The position numbers and the translations under genes are program-made. Under the pieces are notes generated by a model. It made no database searches, was not told the origin of the DNA, and saw only the letters and a list, made by a program, of their open reading frames with translations. A DNA stretch of 49,592 bases from a virus: positions 1 through 49,592 of the IMG/VR virus record IMGVR_UViG_3300028883_000062. One strand, given 5' to 3'. Of this stretch, positions 7,131 to 15,466 are shown piece after piece. The first letter of the stretch is position 1. Each line of letters opens with the position of its first letter.

Positions 7131-7538
7131 TTAACTCCTTTTTCTGCCTTGGCGTATGGGGGGATGGGCCTCCCGGTCGTATTGTTGTGCTTTGACACTC
7201 ACGTCTTCGTCAGTGGTCCGGCCTTTGGTGCTGACCAGTATAGCATCGCCACGCAAAATAGATTCTATCCGACTCAAGAATTTTGAGGGTGGCGCCGATG
7301 CTAACGACGATTGGGTGTATGCCGGTCCCAACTTCTTCGCATCGGGTGGGTTGGGAATAACTCGGTCTTTTTGTCGCTTAGAGAGACCAGCCGACCGTTG
7401 ATTGTTATAATACGCCCGATGGTATTTCCGCGAGTACGTTCTTTTGCACTCGTCCGAGCAGTACATACCAAGTCGGGCGGGCGGTATTGGTTGTTTGCAC
7501 ACGCGACAGAGACGATTACCGTGGTCAGGCTCACACAT
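7131..7538 (-). CDS. Zinc-finger hypothetical protein
   Basis: This 135-residue protein has a four-Cys zinc finger near the N-terminus (CRVCKQPIPPARLGMYCSDE, then C). The short finger followed by a basic Tyr-rich helix (KRTYSRKYHRAYYNNQR) is typical of small phage DNA- or RNA-binding proteins. The remainder is low complexity and rich in Arg and Lys. AGAGGA precedes the ATG. Confidence 0.65.
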   Translation of the reverse strand: MCEPDHGNRLCRVCKQPIPPARLGMYCSDECKRTYSRKYHRAYYNNQRSAGLSKRQKDRVIPNPPDAKKLGPAYTQSSLASAPPSKFLSRIESILRGDAILVSTKGRTTDEDVSVKAQQYDREAHPPIRQGRKRS

Positions 7539-7560
7539 GATTGTATCCTCTTGCTGTCAT

Positions 7561-8412
7561 TTACCCTCTCCGATAGTACAGATCGCGGAGTTGTGCCGGC
7601 GAGACATCCTTGTATGCCCCTTTACAAGAGTCAAGCGGGCTATATCCGGCGTGTTTGTATGCGTTCGCAAATTTAGGAATTCGACGGCGACCGGCATTTG
7701 TATAGCAGAGGAACGAAACCCACATGTCCGGCCTGTCCCACATCCACCCCTCAGAGGTAGTACAGAAATTATCAGACCAATCGGGAATAGCCGGGCGCTT
7801 CTTGCGAACATATTTCTCGATATTCTGATCTCGCCACTGCCTTGGCGACTTAACCCAGGGGTTCCACTTTGCTTCGAGTTCATCCCAGGTGAATGAAAAA
7901 TGTGCCGCGTCCAGCATGTTCACCAGATCCATGTTGTCCAGATGCAGGTACGTTTGGTCGTACTCCGTATCGCGCTTGCTAATGCCGTGCCCGCCTGCTT
8001 CGACGTGAAATCCCCAGTGACCATCTTCATAAATCAATATGCGGTGGTGACAGATAGACATCTGCAAAAGAACTGATTGCCACAGATGAATTTTCAGGAA
8101 GCGGGCGTTGTGCGCGAATTTCTTCAGTCCGCGGTCGGCCCAGGGTTTGTGCAGAATGTTCATCACACCCTCGAAGTCGCCCATGTGCCTGGCCTTTGGA
8201 TCCCAATAGTGATAGAGGGCAAACAGGCAGTAGTAGAATTGTTTATCCTCGCGGATTGCATAGTACAGGGGCGGTCGTGCTTCGAGGTTTGGTTTGTCCA
8301 GGGTTATCGGTATCGGTACATCCCATGCCGATTCCAATTTTTGGTCGAATGTGGGTGCGATGGCGCGGGCGATCTTTTGCGCTCGCCTAAGCTCTGTGTG
8401 TTTCGGTATCAT
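7561..8412 (-). CDS. Hypothetical protein, aromatic-rich
   Basis: This 283-residue protein is not recognised. It is rich in Trp, Tyr and His (for example HLWQSVLLQMSICHHRILIY, GHWGFHVEAGGHGI) and seems globular, without signal peptide or membrane span. The His-rich centre could bind metal, but no known nuclease or hydrolase motif is clear. The frame starts at 8436, but the ATG at 8412 has a GGAGG ribosome binding site. Confidence 0.65.
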   Translation of the reverse strand: MIPKHTELRRAQKIARAIAPTFDQKLESAWDVPIPITLDKPNLEARPPLYYAIREDKQFYYCLFALYHYWDPKARHMGDFEGVMNILHKPWADRGLKKFAHNARFLKIHLWQSVLLQMSICHHRILIYEDGHWGFHVEAGGHGISKRDTEYDQTYLHLDNMDLVNMLDAAHFSFTWDELEAKWNPWVKSPRQWRDQNIEKYVRKKRPAIPDWSDNFCTTSEGWMWDRPDMWVSFLCYTNAGRRRIPKFANAYKHAGYSPLDSCKGAYKDVSPAQLRDLYYRRG

Positions 8413-8436
8413 GTATCCTCCTTCAGTTATTGTCAA

Positions 8437-8453
8437 TCCCTACGTAGATCATA
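8437..8453. repeat. 17-base intergenic repeat, copy 1
   Basis: TCCCTACGTAGATCATA here matches 16 of 17 bases at 8692-8708. On the minus strand each copy begins at the stop codon of one gene and lies upstream of the ribosome binding site of the next. Confidence 0.6.
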
Positions 8454-8682
8454 ACAGCATCTCCAACTCCAACCGCATGGTAGCCTGATGGTCGTCAAGT
8501 ATTCTATCGTTTAGCGGATATGCCGGTAATGACCCCACCCAATAGCGGCGGAGCTTTTCTGTCGCGGGATCACCTGATAGGTCAATCGACTCTAAAATCT
8601 CCATAGCTTGCGATAGTGATCTGCGTGACGCAAGTATCTCGTTGCACAGCCCTCGAATGTCTTGTTTCGTTATATTAGTCAT
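8449..8682 (-). CDS. Hypothetical helical protein
   Basis: This 77-residue protein is mainly helical (NEILASRRSLSQAMEILESI) and is of unknown function. A GGGAGA ribosome binding site precedes the ATG. It is flanked on both sides by copies of the 17-base intergenic repeat (8437-8453 and 8692-8708), so it looks like an inserted small gene cassette. Confidence 0.65.
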   Translation of the reverse strand: MTNITKQDIRGLCNEILASRRSLSQAMEILESIDLSGDPATEKLRRYWVGSLPAYPLNDRILDDHQATMRLELEMLL

Positions 8683-8691
8683 TTATCTGTC

Positions 8692-8708
8692 TCCCTACGT
8701 GGATCATA
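8692..8708. repeat. 17-base intergenic repeat, copy 2
   Basis: TCCCTACGTGGATCATA differs by one base from the copy at 8437-8453. The pair brackets the 77-residue gene between them. Confidence 0.6.
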
Positions 8709-9048
8709 GATTACCACCTATGGAAAAGTGTTTACACTGCTTGAATCGAAAACTACGGTTTGGCCCCTCCTCAATCGCGGCTATAAGTGGATACCATCCG
8801 AGTATTTTATCTATGTCACAACGATACCAAGCGCGACGGTCAAAAGCGGCCAATTTTGCCAGTGTTCTGATGTTTAGAAAATCTTTGCGCTCTAAGACCG
8901 CGCATTTTTCAGGTTGTTTTGGGTCACCGAGGCGCATCGGAACTATCTGGTAGTGTACGTAGTGGTAGTCATAGTCGAAATGCAACCAAGCGACACAATA
9001 CCTCGCCTTTCGTTTCTTCTGTTGTCCCTGCGCTTCGTGCTCAGTCAT
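8704..9048 (-). CDS. Hypothetical protein
   Basis: This 114-residue protein is of unknown function. It has a basic N-terminus, an aromatic stretch (VAWLHFDYDYHYVHYQIVPM) and a basic C-terminus. The ATG at 9048 overlaps the previous gene's stop (ATGA) and has GGGAGG seven bases upstream, so an earlier start at 9078 or 9099 is less likely. Confidence 0.6.
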   Translation of the reverse strand: MTEHEAQGQQKKRKARYCVAWLHFDYDYHYVHYQIVPMRLGDPKQPEKCAVLERKDFLNIRTLAKLAAFDRRAWYRCDIDKILGWYPLIAAIEEGPNRSFRFKQCKHFSIGGNL

Positions 9049-9401
9049 CGGGCGGCCTCCCGCGTCTTTAGCATCCATTGATAGGCATCTAACTCCCATA
9101 GGGACAGTTCGGTTCTCATGGTTATAGGGGATGGCATCTTACGTTCCACAAGACTCCTCCCATCACGTAGCTTCTCCCGCAACTCCTTGTTCTCGGCCTC
9201 AAGACTCTTGATCTTCACGTCACGTCTGGTTATGCCAGTCGGTATAGCACTCTCGTTATCGGTCTTTTTCCACTCGGCGATCTCGGCCTCAAGCTCGGCG
9301 ATACGGGAGCGTAGATTATCGCGCAGACACTCAAGCTCGGAAATAGTCTCGTTTGGGTCATTTTTGTTATCATCGAAAATACTGTCGTCAATCTTACTCA
9401 T
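9045..9401 (-). CDS. Coiled-coil hypothetical protein
   Basis: This 118-residue protein is dominated by a coiled coil (about residues 15-85: ISELECLRDNLRSRIAELEA, then SLEAENKELREKLRDG). There are no catalytic motifs. The start at 9401 (ATG, overlapping the previous stop as TGATG) or at GTG 9404 are both possible; GGAGGG is upstream. It could be a structural or adaptor protein for early complexes. Confidence 0.65.
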   Translation of the reverse strand: MSKIDDSIFDDNKNDPNETISELECLRDNLRSRIAELEAEIAEWKKTDNESAIPTGITRRDVKIKSLEAENKELREKLRDGRSLVERKMPSPITMRTELSLWELDAYQWMLKTREAAR

Positions 9402-9805
9402 CACTCACCCTCCTTGTCGTGGATCGTGCCGACGACTTTCATGTCTCGATTCTCGGCCAGAGACAAGGGCCACCAATCGACGGTTGGTGTCTTTCCGGTG
9501 TCATCGTAACGAGCATAAAATGTGTCCTCGTCAAAAGACACCGTAGCGATGCCCTCCTGCAATTCAATCCGATCACCCTCATATACCGGATCCCCGCACT
9601 TGTCTGTACGGTATGAGCACATCTCCACGACGTACCGACCGTCGCTATTGTCTATGTTAAGCCCAAGAGCATCCACCTCGCAGTCAAAATCGTTGTCCCT
9701 ATCAAGAATCGCCTCGCGATAGACAACCCTCAGCGACCCGTCTTGCATTACCACCACGTCGTCACGGTAGCAGTTTCCCTCCGTGTCGTAGACTCTATAC
9801 ATCAT
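9401..9805 (-). CDS. YopX-like phage protein
   Basis: This 134-residue protein fits the YopX family, found in phages of many bacteria: a short N-terminal part, then the conserved GDPVYEGDRIE (the family has D-x-x-G-x-x-I/V-Y-E-G-D), a beta-rich region, and a C-terminal MKVVGTIHDKEGE matching the ExIGNIxENPE-like end. The family's function is unknown. The start is ATG 9805 or 9802, inside the end of the RusA gene; the frame continues to 9832 as a shadow. Confidence 0.75.
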   Translation of the reverse strand: MMYRVYDTEGNCYRDDVVVMQDGSLRVVYREAILDRDNDFDCEVDALGLNIDNSDGRYVVEMCSYRTDKCGDPVYEGDRIELQEGIATVSFDEDTFYARYDDTGKTPTVDWWPLSLAENRDMKVVGTIHDKEGE

Positions 9806-10436
9806 CTTCGGCCCCCATTGTAATCGCTTCAATAATGCGATCGCTCACCCGATCCGCGGAGCACGCTGTTATCAGGACACCTGAAGGGAACCGATCAGAA
9901 GCCCACAGCATACCGTCAGGCGAGAGCGTCCATACTATCTGGCTATCGTCGTAGTACAGCGTGCCGTTGTCGATCATAATGCCATCAGCCCGCTTCTTGC
10001 TCTTAGAGTCCTTCCCGAGAGCGTTCCAAATCGAGTACCGTAGGTTATCGAGATCCGGTTTTTGGCTCGGGTACGGGAGCTTGTTGCCTTTTGCCTGGGG
10101 CATGAAAAACAGTGTTCCCATCGCTACCGGGTGTTTGGCGGGGAACGGATCTAAGCAGTGCCTGGACATGTAGCTCGATACTGTTGACTTGACGAGCGCC
10201 ATCCATCGGCGCTTGTACCCCTTATCCCATTTTTGCGTCTTGCCTGTGATCGGATCTTTGCGAGTCCGGTAGTCTTTGTCGACCGGGAGTAGTCGCTGCG
10301 TTTTCGGCTTACCACAGGCGCGACACTTGCCGCCATAGCCGATGATACCGACATCTTTCTTCGGGTACGGGGCAGGGATCCCGGGTACCCAAATTCTGTA
10401 AACGCCATCCTGCGGCGGGTGTGATTCACAGATCAT
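9795..10436 (-). CDS. RusA-like Holliday junction resolvase
   Basis: This 213-residue protein contains the RusA signature: KPDLDNL at residues 126-132 and YDDSQIV at 162-168, with the acidic residues that coordinate metal. RusA proteins resolve Holliday junctions by dual-strand cleavage during recombination and before packaging. It is longer than typical RusA (about 120 residues); the extra N-terminal part contains CRAC (Cys38, Cys41), half of a zinc ribbon. The ATG at 10436 overlaps the previous stop (TAATG); an open frame continues upstream to 10721 but only as a shadow of the next gene. Confidence 0.85.
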   Translation of the reverse strand: MICESHPPQDGVYRIWVPGIPAPYPKKDVGIIGYGGKCRACGKPKTQRLLPVDKDYRTRKDPITGKTQKWDKGYKRRWMALVKSTVSSYMSRHCLDPFPAKHPVAMGTLFFMPQAKGNKLPYPSQKPDLDNLRYSIWNALGKDSKSKKRADGIMIDNGTLYYDDSQIVWTLSPDGMLWASDRFPSGVLITACSADRVSDRIIEAITMGAEDDV

Positions 10437-11146
10437 TACTGCCTCCGATTGAATTTGCTCGGGTCGAATTGCTGTTTTGGTGTCATGGTCTTGGCGATAT
10501 CCGCGACCACCTGTGAGACAGAGCCTTTCTTCGCTCCCGCCAGCCGCTTCACGTTGTCGTGGAATTCCCGATGATAGGCCTCGAGGCGTTTCATGCGATC
10601 CTCGGTTTTCAAGAGCATCCGGATTGTGCAGAAAAACGCCTCTGACCTGGCCTTGTCGTTTTCGAGTACAACGAGCGCTTTCTTCATCGGCACCTCGACA
10701 CCGCCAGCTTCTATTTGCCAAACATGCAACACCTGGCTACTGTAATCGCCGGCACGACCGAATTCGGCTTCCCCCGTTTTCATCTTCAGCATATCAGCAC
10801 AGAACCCCCAATCTTCGACAGTCGCCCGGAATTCCGGAGAGAAGCGAAAGTCCTCGGCGATCGACCTGTTCCGCACCATGCGGTCACGGCTCCACCGTTG
10901 GGCCACCTGCTTGATCTGGTTGAGCTCCACAAACTTGTCATACTCGCGTTCGATCCACGCGAAGAAGTCCCGTTCTTCGCCAGCGCGTACCCAATGTTTT
11001 GCGTCTTTGAAATAGTCCTCGCCGATCCGGACGACAAACTCCGGATCCTCTTTCCATAGTCTCGCGCCGTTGAAATTCTTTCGACGATAGTAATCGGTGA
11101 AGGCCGTGGCGAAATCCAGCGCAGGATCATCTTTTTGCTTGCTCAT
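10436..11146 (-). CDS. Hypothetical protein in recombination operon
   Basis: This 236-residue helical, charged protein is not recognised (for example FFAWIEREYDKFVELNQIKQ, RSRDRMV-like Arg-rich loops, and a Lys/Gln-rich C-terminus). There is no signal peptide or membrane span. Its ATG overlaps the preceding stop (ATGA-type) and follows a GGAGG. Position beside RusA suggests DNA metabolism, but this is inference. Confidence 0.65.
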   Translation of the reverse strand: MSKQKDDPALDFATAFTDYYRRKNFNGARLWKEDPEFVVRIGEDYFKDAKHWVRAGEERDFFAWIEREYDKFVELNQIKQVAQRWSRDRMVRNRSIAEDFRFSPEFRATVEDWGFCADMLKMKTGEAEFGRAGDYSSQVLHVWQIEAGGVEVPMKKALVVLENDKARSEAFFCTIRMLLKTEDRMKRLEAYHREFHDNVKRLAGAKKGSVSQVVADIAKTMTPKQQFDPSKFNRRQ

Positions 11147-11403
11147 TCCGGTTCCTCCACTTTGTAGCCAGCGTTACGGAGCATAGCGGCCATCTTGTTG
11201 ATATTTGTGTTGTGCCGCCGTTGACATGCCCGCCTTGCGTCTGAGAATGTACCAAGATAATGCTTACCAAACAAAGGCCTACCCATAAAGAAACCGTTGG
11301 CAAACACACCACCATTCCGCATAAAGACCTTATACCGAAATAGCCCATCTCTTGCAGATATGAGCATTTCGTATTTATCGCGCTTCCACTCTAACTGTCT
11401 CAT
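11143..11403 (-). CDS. Hypothetical small basic protein
   Basis: This 86-residue basic protein is of unknown function. A beta-rich first half (YEMLISARDGLFRYKVFMRN) is followed by a basic helix (SDARRACQRRHNTNINKMAA). AAAGGAG precedes the ATG. Confidence 0.65.
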   Translation of the reverse strand: MRQLEWKRDKYEMLISARDGLFRYKVFMRNGGVFANGFFMGRPLFGKHYLGTFSDARRACQRRHNTNINKMAAMLRNAGYKVEEPE

Positions 11404-11413
11404 TCCGGCTCCT

Positions 11414-11677
11414 TTACTTCGTGCCCCATGCGCTCTTAATAACTTTCTCGCTCATAGGAAAATAGCTCGGGTGTGCCGTTTCGTGGATACATGCGATAGT
11501 GCGAGATTCTATGAACGGAGCGACGCAAGCCGCAGCCTGTTCACCTTCCCTGAGCCCCAACGCATACGGGGGGAGTGTGCCGTCAAGGGCGAGTTTCATT
11601 TCATCTTCAGAATGGAAGTAGATGGCGAACACCTTTCCCTCGCCATAATGCTTTACCGTCCAAAAGGCATCGCCCAT
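11414..11677 (-). CDS. Hypothetical small protein
   Basis: This 87-residue protein is not recognised. The ATG at 11677 overlaps the preceding stop as TAATG, and the longer frame from 11707 lies inside the previous gene. It seems soluble, with a Tyr- and Phe-rich strand (KVFAIYFHSEDEMKLALDG). Confidence 0.6.
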   Translation of the reverse strand: MGDAFWTVKHYGEGKVFAIYFHSEDEMKLALDGTLPPYALGLREGEQAAACVAPFIESRTIACIHETAHPSYFPMSEKVIKSAWGTK

Positions 11678-12129
11678 TATCGCCTGGCCCCCGGCTCTGG
11701 CCCCCACTTCACGAAACGCTGACCTGGCCCGTAGTCTATTGTGACATTGAGCTTGAGCGGATCCTTTTCGGCGGCGATGATTTTGACTTTCCCAAAGAAC
11801 ATATCCGGAGGATCGTTACAGAGTCTTATCTGGACAAACATAGCGACCACCGTAATTTCTCCATCCTCACCGATAAGGTTCTTGACAACCTTATCGCCGA
11901 GTCGCGGGCGGCGTTTCCAGTGTCCGTACACATCGAAATAGCTCCCTTGATCCGGGCCTTCTTCGATCTGCTCCTGCTCCACGTTTCCCTTGCTGTCTTT
12001 GCTGATTGAGATGTGTTGCCCCCAACCTGGATCTGTCCCGTCATACGTCTTTGGATCGTCGTTATCGATCGGTCCCCACTTTGATTTTTGGGGGAATAGC
12101 TTCTGTTTGATTTTTTGCATGAGACTCAC
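11677..12129 (-). CDS. Hypothetical protein, basic N-terminus
   Basis: This 150-residue protein is of unknown function. A basic N-terminal helix (MQKIKQKLFPQKSKWG) precedes an acidic middle and a beta-rich C-terminal half (DKVVKNLIGEDGEITVVAMF). The start is GTG 12129, which overlaps the previous stop (GTGA) after AGGA, or ATG 12120. Confidence 0.6.
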   Translation of the reverse strand: MSLMQKIKQKLFPQKSKWGPIDNDDPKTYDGTDPGWGQHISISKDSKGNVEQEQIEEGPDQGSYFDVYGHWKRRPRLGDKVVKNLIGEDGEITVVAMFVQIRLCNDPPDMFFGKVKIIAAEKDPLKLNVTIDYGPGQRFVKWGPEPGARR

Positions 12130-12491
12130 TTCTTCCTGCCTTTCTGTTTGGCTAAAATCGCTGCGACCTGGCTCCTGGTGTCGCTGGTGCCCTTTTCTTC
12201 CGGTGCGTCCTGATTGCGGTATGACTCGAAGTTGGCCGGCAGATACAGGGTTTGCGGACGTAGATACTTGACCATCTTCTTATTGTCCTTCCAATCCTCT
12301 ATCTTGACTGTGTGAACATACTCGAAGTCGGGCAGCCGCCATCCTTCTGACCATCTACCCGAAATAAATCGGCGGGTCGCTTTGTTGGTCGCCCTGAAGC
12401 CCGGGCGGTTATCAGACTTCAAGCCGGCAGCTCGGAGCTTTGTATTGAGATCATCGATAATTGCTTGATATGGTACTGGTGTGTTGCTCAC
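12126..12491 (-). CDS. Stand-alone Phg_2220_C replication domain protein
   Basis: This 121-residue protein matches the conserved C-terminal domain of phage replication proteins (TIGR02220/Phg_2220_C): IIDDLNTKLRAAG, then FRATNKATRRFISGRWSEGW, then VKIEDWKDNKKMVKYLRPQT, ending LYLPANFESYRNQ. In most phages the domain follows an N-terminal winged-helix part; here it is alone, with only a short Lys-rich C-terminal tail. That family is associated with replication initiation or helicase loading. GTG start at 12491 with GGAGG upstream. The split between domains is notable. Confidence 0.85.
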   Translation of the reverse strand: MSNTPVPYQAIIDDLNTKLRAAGLKSDNRPGFRATNKATRRFISGRWSEGWRLPDFEYVHTVKIEDWKDNKKMVKYLRPQTLYLPANFESYRNQDAPEEKGTSDTRSQVAAILAKQKGRKK

Positions 12492-12557
12492 GTGTGGCCT
12501 CCATCTTTCCGATGGCCCGGGCAGCCACCACCACAGAGACTACCCAGGCCGATCGTG

Positions 12558-12785
12558 CTACTCCGGATCCTCGTCGTCAGGGAACATCCCCGTCTGATTC
12601 GGGTCCGGGGGAGGTTCGTCTGGATCAATACCAAACTTCGCCGGGTTCGTGGCAATCTTCTCCACGTGTTCGGCGACTGGCTTGAAGATCGGCGCCAGAT
12701 TCAGACTGGCTGGCCCTGTCACCGTGAACGTGATCTTGACATCGTTAATTGAACGTGTCAGTTTCTCGGTCGTTTGGTGAGGCAA
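12558..12785 (-). CDS. Small acidic-tailed protein with clamp-like motif
   Basis: This 75-residue protein is of unknown function. Its N-terminus is beta-like (NDVKITFTVTGPASLNLAPI), then a helix, and the last 25 residues are Asp/Pro-rich and acidic (PDEPPPDPNQTGMFPDDEDP). QTGMF fits the loose pattern of beta-clamp binding motifs (Q-x-x-L/M-F), and acidic C-terminal tails are typical of single-stranded DNA binding proteins. The start is TTG at 12785, with AGGAGG upstream. It lies between the replication and SMC-like genes. Confidence 0.55.
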   Translation of the reverse strand: MPHQTTEKLTRSINDVKITFTVTGPASLNLAPIFKPVAEHVEKIATNPAKFGIDPDEPPPDPNQTGMFPDDEDPE

Positions 12786-12834
12786 GTATTCCTCCTGTCT
12801 GTTTGTGGTTATTGGATATGGCCATACGGCCCGT

Positions 12835-14166
12835 TTACGATGATGCTTCGGTCTTTTTTACCTGCATCGGTCCAGTCGTCACGCGAGTGATGAAATGCTG
12901 GAAGTTGTCGGCCTCGGCATCAGCCTCGAGAGCCGCGAATGATTCTTCGTCGAGGGCTTCCGCTCCATCAATCAGAATTATCGGCATATCGGGGTTAGCC
13001 AGGCTCTTGACGACTGAAATCCAGAACTCCATGCGCTCACCGGACGAGAGCTTATTGATCGGGACACCACGGACCAACACGTCCTCACCCTCGAAGGAGA
13101 GGTCTTTAATCGGAGCGTCAACAGTAGCAAGCAGGGCCGCGGGGATCTCCTTGCTGAGAGCTTTCACGGCATCATCCAGTACCCGGTGTTCGTTGGCGGC
13201 CTCGATCAACTGTGCATTACGGTCGTTGTAGGCCTCTATGCGACCGACTGACCGAAGGTATATATCGTATTCCTCAATTTCTGCCTCGAGATCCGTCGTG
13301 TCGGCAGGGGTAAATGCGTTCAGCTTTTCGACCAGAGACTTCCCTTCCTCGTCCAAACTGGCGAGCTGTCGTTTTTTATCCTCGACCAACTGCTCGAGGG
13401 CAGCGATTTCATTGGCGAGCTCGCTCTTGCGTGACACCATCTTGTCAATAGTGATGCGATCGCTGTCATGTTGTTGCTGTTCGGCGCGCGCCCGTTCGAG
13501 CTCTTGGCGCTTCGCCTTGATGTCGTATGATTCCCACTTTGCCAGGTCAGCCGTATCGGGAAGATCTCGACGATCGGACTCGACCGATTTTTCCAGTCGG
13601 GTTTTATTGCGGTTCACTGAATGTCGACGTACCGCCACCTCGTCGCGGATCTGCTGTAACAACGACAGGCCTTCACCCTCGTATAGAAAGCTGTCCAGAT
13701 TACAGGCTTCGGCAAGGTCCGATCCGAGTTGTTCACTCAGCCAGTCCTTTGACAGCTTCACGTCAAAGGCCCGAAGTAGCATGGCGCGCTGATCCTTAAC
13801 CGGGAGGAACATAAGTTCGACCGGATTGATGATGTCGGGAAGCGGGAACAACTGCTTCAGGAAGGCTGCGGGCTTCGAGACAGGCTCCCCTTGCGCTGTT
13901 ACCGTCGCGGTACTGCCCGAGGCGGTGGCTTTGCGGTTGATCTCGATCTTCCCCTCGTCGATTTCGATAAAGATTTCTGCCGACTTCTCGCCGTTATGGA
14001 TCACCCCGGGGTCTTTCCCGGGCGAACAAAAGCCAGCTTTAACGGCGTTCAGGAGGGTACTTTTCCCTTGCCCCTTACCGCCAGTGATAACATTGACCTT
14101 CCCCGGTCGGAGATCGTAGTCAGCCAGGCCGAGGAAGTTTTTAATTGTCAATCTTGTTACTCTCAT
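12835..14166 (-). CDS. SMC/RecF-like ATPase (AAA family)
   Basis: This 443-residue protein has the RecF/SMC/Rad50 fold. The N-terminus (RVTRLTIKNFLGLADYDLRP) leads to Walker A GGKGQGKST at residues 29-37. A coiled-coil hinge of about 200 residues (NKTRLEKSVESD, SELANEIAALEQLVEDKKRQ) follows, and the C-terminal lobe has an ABC signature-like LSSGERMEF and Walker B PIILIDGAEALDEE. Such ATPases in phage operons work with nucleases or annealing proteins in DNA end processing. AAGGAG precedes the ATG at 14166; the frame extends to 14241 as a shadow. The neighbouring genes 14183 and 16027 support a recombination role. Confidence 0.9.
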   Translation of the reverse strand: MRVTRLTIKNFLGLADYDLRPGKVNVITGGKGQGKSTLLNAVKAGFCSPGKDPGVIHNGEKSAEIFIEIDEGKIEINRKATASGSTATVTAQGEPVSKPAAFLKQLFPLPDIINPVELMFLPVKDQRAMLLRAFDVKLSKDWLSEQLGSDLAEACNLDSFLYEGEGLSLLQQIRDEVAVRRHSVNRNKTRLEKSVESDRRDLPDTADLAKWESYDIKAKRQELERARAEQQQHDSDRITIDKMVSRKSELANEIAALEQLVEDKKRQLASLDEEGKSLVEKLNAFTPADTTDLEAEIEEYDIYLRSVGRIEAYNDRNAQLIEAANEHRVLDDAVKALSKEIPAALLATVDAPIKDLSFEGEDVLVRGVPINKLSSGERMEFWISVVKSLANPDMPIILIDGAEALDEESFAALEADAEADNFQHFITRVTTGPMQVKKTEASS

Positions 14167-14182
14167 GGTGTGTTTAGTCTCC

Positions 14183-15466
14183 TTATTCCGGCCACTCAAT
14201 AGCGCTCTGGCCGGTTTCCGTTTTCGGTTCTGCTGTCTCATTTTTCGGGGAGTCCTGAGCCATCGATTTCATATCGGGCGGTGAGCTGTCCTTGCTCTCT
14301 GGCTCAGTTCCCCCCTGATCTTTGTTTGCGTAGGCGTCGAGGGAGAGGGCGAAGTTTACCAGGGCTTCATGCTCCTGATCCTCAAACGCTATCGGCTTGA
14401 TGGTACCGTTTCCGACCGCACCCTCCAAAAAGTTGTTGCCGGCATCCGTATCATCGGCAAACACCTCGGCCATCTTAACGCTAATCAAATGCACCAGTGA
14501 GTCGGATGGCATCTTTTCAAACAGTTCGCGCTTGGTAGGCTTCGCCGGTCCCGGTTCCTGTGGGGGAGGGGGTACAGGTTCCGGGCCCGGTTCAGCCTTT
14601 TTCGGTTCGTAGCCTTGGTGATTCTTCGGGTCACCCATAGTGGCGCCCTTCAGATCGAAGGTGGCCGGAGCGGGCTTTTCCTTTTTCATCGCGAAATAGG
14701 TGGCCGGATCCTCGCCCTCTTTGATGGCATTGCCGATCCCCGTTAGCTCTACCAGGTCATCTTCTGTCCATTGCTCTTTATCAACGTAGTATTCCAGCAT
14801 CTTCGCGGTGACCCCGAGAGCTTCAAACGCCTTTAAGATCTTCTTCTTTTTCTCGTTGATGTTGGAGTACAAACCTTTAAGGGTGTTCTCGGCGTACTTC
14901 ATCCCATCGTCGCGGAAATCGGACGGCATGACATCGAACAGAGCGTTTCGTTCGCAGATCGCGCCCTGCTTATTGACCAACTCGCGGAGATCCCGCTCGT
15001 CCGGCTCTTTCCACTTGGTCACACCGCTTTGTTTGTCTTTGCGCTGAATGAGCTTCTTTATCGTGGCTGGCTTAGTAGCTCTGCGGCCTGTCTCTAGATC
15101 CCAGGCATAGCCCATGATGTCGATGGTATCATTCGTGACCCGAGTAATCTCGAAGCCTGACCAGATATTACCCCAATAGCTCGCCGCCAGCTTCGCCATG
15201 TGGACAGAGCCGCCCTTGATAACCGTGCCGCCACGTGGGTAGGAATAGATTGCGCGCTCGGCCATCTTCTCTCGTGTCAGCGCCGTGGTGAATTTTTGCC
15301 ATGCTACTGCTTCATCCCGAGGGTACTGACGCGCAAGAATCATCCCGGCCTGGATCTCGGCAAAAGCCGTCGCCGATGCTTTGGCGACGTTTGTTTCGTT
15401 AGCGGCATCGAGCTTCACCGGGGCATTGAACCCGCTCGGCTGCACCTGTTTGTTTTCTTCTGTCAT
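14183..15466 (-). CDS. Candidate single-strand annealing recombinase
   Basis: This 427-residue protein resembles a phage family with the motif ILARQYPRDEAVAWQKF, then YSYPRGGTVIKGGSVHMAKL, a DIMGYAWDLET strand and a NKQGAICERNALFDV block. In many phages these proteins sit beside exonuclease genes and are considered recombination or single-strand annealing proteins (RecT-like or Rad52-like), although exact fold is not proven from sequence alone. The C-terminal third is low complexity and Pro/Glu-rich (PEPVPPPPQEPGPAKP). The likely start is ATG 15466 with TGAGG upstream; GTG 15520 is less likely. It lies between the ATPase and the nuclease. Confidence 0.6.
   Translation of the reverse strand: MTEENKQVQPSGFNAPVKLDAANETNVAKASATAFAEIQAGMILARQYPRDEAVAWQKFTTALTREKMAERAIYSYPRGGTVIKGGSVHMAKLAASYWGNIWSGFEITRVTNDTIDIMGYAWDLETGRRATKPATIKKLIQRKDKQSGVTKWKEPDERDLRELVNKQGAICERNALFDVMPSDFRDDGMKYAENTLKGLYSNINEKKKKILKAFEALGVTAKMLEYYVDKEQWTEDDLVELTGIGNAIKEGEDPATYFAMKKEKPAPATFDLKGATMGDPKNHQGYEPKKAEPGPEPVPPPPQEPGPAKPTKRELFEKMPSDSLVHLISVKMAEVFADDTDAGNNFLEGAVGNGTIKPIAFEDQEHEALVNFALSLDAYANKDQGGTEPESKDSSPPDMKSMAQDSPKNETAEPKTETGQSAIEWPE

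Noticed and set aside
7156-7896. Plus-strand frames in the early leftward operon
   Set aside because: They lie opposite minus-strand genes with good ribosome binding sites and lack initiation signals.
10437-10721. N-terminal extension of the RusA reading frame
   Set aside because: It overlaps the next gene in a different frame, and ATG 10436 has a coupled start; the extension has no homologous features.
10477-10914. 145-residue plus-strand frame
   Set aside because: It lies opposite the 236-residue minus-strand gene, without a ribosome binding site.
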